Source: an uncultured Lachnospiraceae bacterium (GTDB lineage: Bacteria > Bacillota > Clostridia > Lachnospirales > Lachnospiraceae). From it: 64,000 nt of DNA. Shown piece by piece: positions 62,637 through 64,000 of this stretch; position 1 is the first letter of the stretch; the number at the start of each line of letters is the position of its first letter. The notes under the pieces were generated by a model. The model was given only the letters and a program-made list of their open reading frames with translations, had not been told where the DNA came from and searched no databases. Location of the stretch: assembly GCA_947570615.1 (NCBI GenBank), contig CANOVJ010000004.1, positions 60,727-124,726 of the forward strand, given 5' to 3'. The position numbers were made by a program, and so were the translations under genes.

Positions 62637-63518
62637 ATGAAAGAACGGTCCATATCGTCAGATATATTTGATATTGTCAATACGGTCATACTGGTGCTGA
62701 TCGGGCTTCTCTGCCTGCTTCCTCTGTGGTACGTATTCTGCGTGTCCTTAAGCTCAAAGGAGGCGGTGAACGCCGGCCTGGTTTCCTTCTGGCCGGTGGG
62801 ATTTAACCTGAATTCCTATCACAAGATCATCAGCGAGGGCGCTTTCTTCCGCTCCTTCCTGGTATCCGTCCAGAGGGTGGTGCTGGGGACGGCCACCAGC
62901 CTGATCTGTATCCTGATGGCGGCCTATCCCCTCTCCCGCACGGCCCACCAGTTTCCCAAAAGGAATATTTTCATGTGGATTCTGTTGTTCTGTATGCTCT
63001 TTAACGGCGGAACCGTGCCCTGGTATCTGACCATGAGAAACTATAAGCTCATCGACAATATCTGGGGCCTGGTGCTGGGAGGCGGGCTTCCGGTCTACAA
63101 CGTAATCCTGGCCATGAACTTTTTCAAAAACCTCCCCGCGGAGCTGGAGGAGGCGGCGCTGGTGGACGGGGCAGGCCCCTGGAAGATCTGGTTTTCCATC
63201 TTCATTCCGCTGGCAAAGCCCAGCATCGCCACCATCACCCTTTTCACCATCGTGGGATACTGGAACGAGTTTTTCCAGGGGCTGGTGCTGAGCACCAGGG
63301 AGGCCAACTATCCCCTGCAGACCTATATTCAGCAGATGGTCGTGACGCTGGACTACTCTACCATGAACGCGGAGCAGATCGCCGCGGCGGCCAAACTGAA
63401 CAACCAGTCCCTGGACGCGGCCAAGATCTTTGTGGCCATGGTTCCGGTGCTGATTATCTATCCGTTTTTACAGAAATACTTTGTCAAAGGTATTACTTTG
63501 GGCTCCGTGAAAGGATAA
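62637..63518 (+). CDS. sugar ABC transporter permease (YtcP-like)
   Basis: A 293-residue second permease with six helices and the coupling motif EEAALVDGAGPWKIWFSIFIPLAKP. The C-terminus ends with KGITLGSVKG, as in the YtcP/LplC branch. It pairs with the LplB-like permease upstream and is followed by the binding protein. A GGAG site lies before the ATG. Confidence 0.93.
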   Translation: MKERSISSDIFDIVNTVILVLIGLLCLLPLWYVFCVSLSSKEAVNAGLVSFWPVGFNLNSYHKIISEGAFFRSFLVSVQRVVLGTATSLICILMAAYPLSRTAHQFPKRNIFMWILLFCMLFNGGTVPWYLTMRNYKLIDNIWGLVLGGGLPVYNVILAMNFFKNLPAELEEAALVDGAGPWKIWFSIFIPLAKPSIATITLFTIVGYWNEFFQGLVLSTREANYPLQTYIQQMVVTLDYSTMNAEQIAAAAKLNNQSLDAAKIFVAMVPVLIIYPFLQKYFVKGITLGSVKG

Positions 63519-63575
63519 AAGGGCCTGACGCAAATACATGTTTTTCAATCAGAACTTAAAAAAGGAGGCAAAATT

Positions 63576-64000
63576 ATGAAAATGAAAAAAGTGGTATCAC
63601 TTCTGGCCGCCATGGCCATGACGATCTCGCTTGCGGCCTGCGGTTCGGGGAATGACGCGGAAACGCCCGACGCTTCGGCGGGGGATGGCGCGGCCGGGCA
63701 GGAGACGGCCGGGGACGCCCCGTCGCAGGATGCGGCCGGGGAAACGGACACGGCCGCAGGAGCGGAGGATGCGTCGCAGGATACGTCTGCGGGAGAATCA
63801 AAGGCATTACTGCCCTTTGACGAGCCTGTTGTCATCAAGATGGGCCACGGGCTTAATCCCAATGTGGTTCTGGATGAGGGAGAGACGGTGGAGAACAGCC
63901 GTTTTGTACAGTGGCTGAAAAACGATATGAACATTGAGGTGCAGTACGACTGGATCTGTGCCAGCACGGACTTTGGTCAGAAGATCAACCTCTGCATCGC
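63576..64000 (+). CDS. sugar ABC transporter binding lipoprotein (partial)
   Basis: The first 141 codons only; the gene runs off the window. It begins MKMKKVVSLLAAMAMTISL and has the lipobox LAAC, so the mature protein is anchored by a lipid on Cys22. A Ser/Gly/Ala/Asp-rich linker (about 23-75) precedes the start of the binding domain (PVVIKMGHGLNPNV). An AAAGGAGG site precedes the ATG. Together with the two permeases it makes a LipO-type importer; the sugar is unknown. Confidence 0.9.
   Translation, partial: MKMKKVVSLLAAMAMTISLAACGSGNDAETPDASAGDGAAGQETAGDAPSQDAAGETDTAAGAEDASQDTSAGESKALLPFDEPVVIKMGHGLNPNVVLDEGETVENSRFVQWLKNDMNIEVQYDWICASTDFGQKINLCI

Overview
The window looks like a chromosomal segment of a GC-rich Lachnospiraceae (class Clostridia). 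The evidence is strong AGGAGG-type ribosome binding sites, Firmicute gene families (GH18/LysM and SleB-like wall hydrolases, a YesM/YesN two-component pair beside an LplB/YtcP/LipO-type sugar transporter, a BlaI/M56 pair), a SAM-I riboswitch ahead of metK, and GC-rich housekeeping genes. No rRNA, tRNA or CRISPR array was seen.

Layout. 1-3.6 kb (minus strand): a split ABC exporter, a LysM-GH18 hydrolase and a 47-residue membrane protein. 3.9-7.3 kb: a diguanylate cyclase overlapping a eukaryotic-type UDP-sugar pyrophosphorylase, then galE. 7.3-11.7 kb: a hemolysin-III-type membrane protein, a small conserved protein, a small alarmone synthetase, a tail-anchored coiled-coil protein and DNA polymerase IV. 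11.8-16.6 kb: an M23 wall peptidase, murA, then a SAM-I riboswitch with terminator, two covarying hairpin repeats and metK. 16.7-23.3 kb: a relic of a DUF4143 ATPase, a GNAT/kinase/GNAT operon, an AraC regulator, GDP-fucose synthase and a BlaI repressor with an M56 peptidase. 23.5-38.1 kb: a housekeeping run (dnaE, pfkA, a SpoU methyltransferase, proC, a SleB-like protein, NfeD plus an SPFH protein, argF, a dihydrouridine synthase, greA, lysS).

38.1-55.4 kb is accessory DNA. It opens with a long palindrome, a decayed MNT-HEPN toxin-antitoxin gene and an AAA-ATPase/PD-(D/E)XK-type protein. The centre is a clearly AT-richer seven-gene operon (40.9-55.05 kb): an unrecognised 819-residue protein, BrxP (PAPS-reductase-like with Fe-S clusters), BrxC, PglZ, BrxL, a 65-residue CxxC protein and an IscS/DndA-like cysteine desulfurase. 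The BrxP-BrxC-PglZ-BrxL core matches the set defining type 4 BREX phage defence. No methyltransferase is present; the desulfurase, CxxC protein and PAPS-reductase-like enzyme suggest sulfur-based DNA marking such as phosphorothioation. That is inference, but it is the most interesting system here. A possible HigA-antitoxin relic follows it.

55.4-64 kb returns to GC-rich genes: a nitroreductase, a split ThrE-type amino-acid exporter, a PHP-family histidinol-phosphatase, a YesM-like histidine kinase with its YesN-like regulator, two sugar ABC permeases and the start of their lipoprotein binding protein, cut by the window end.
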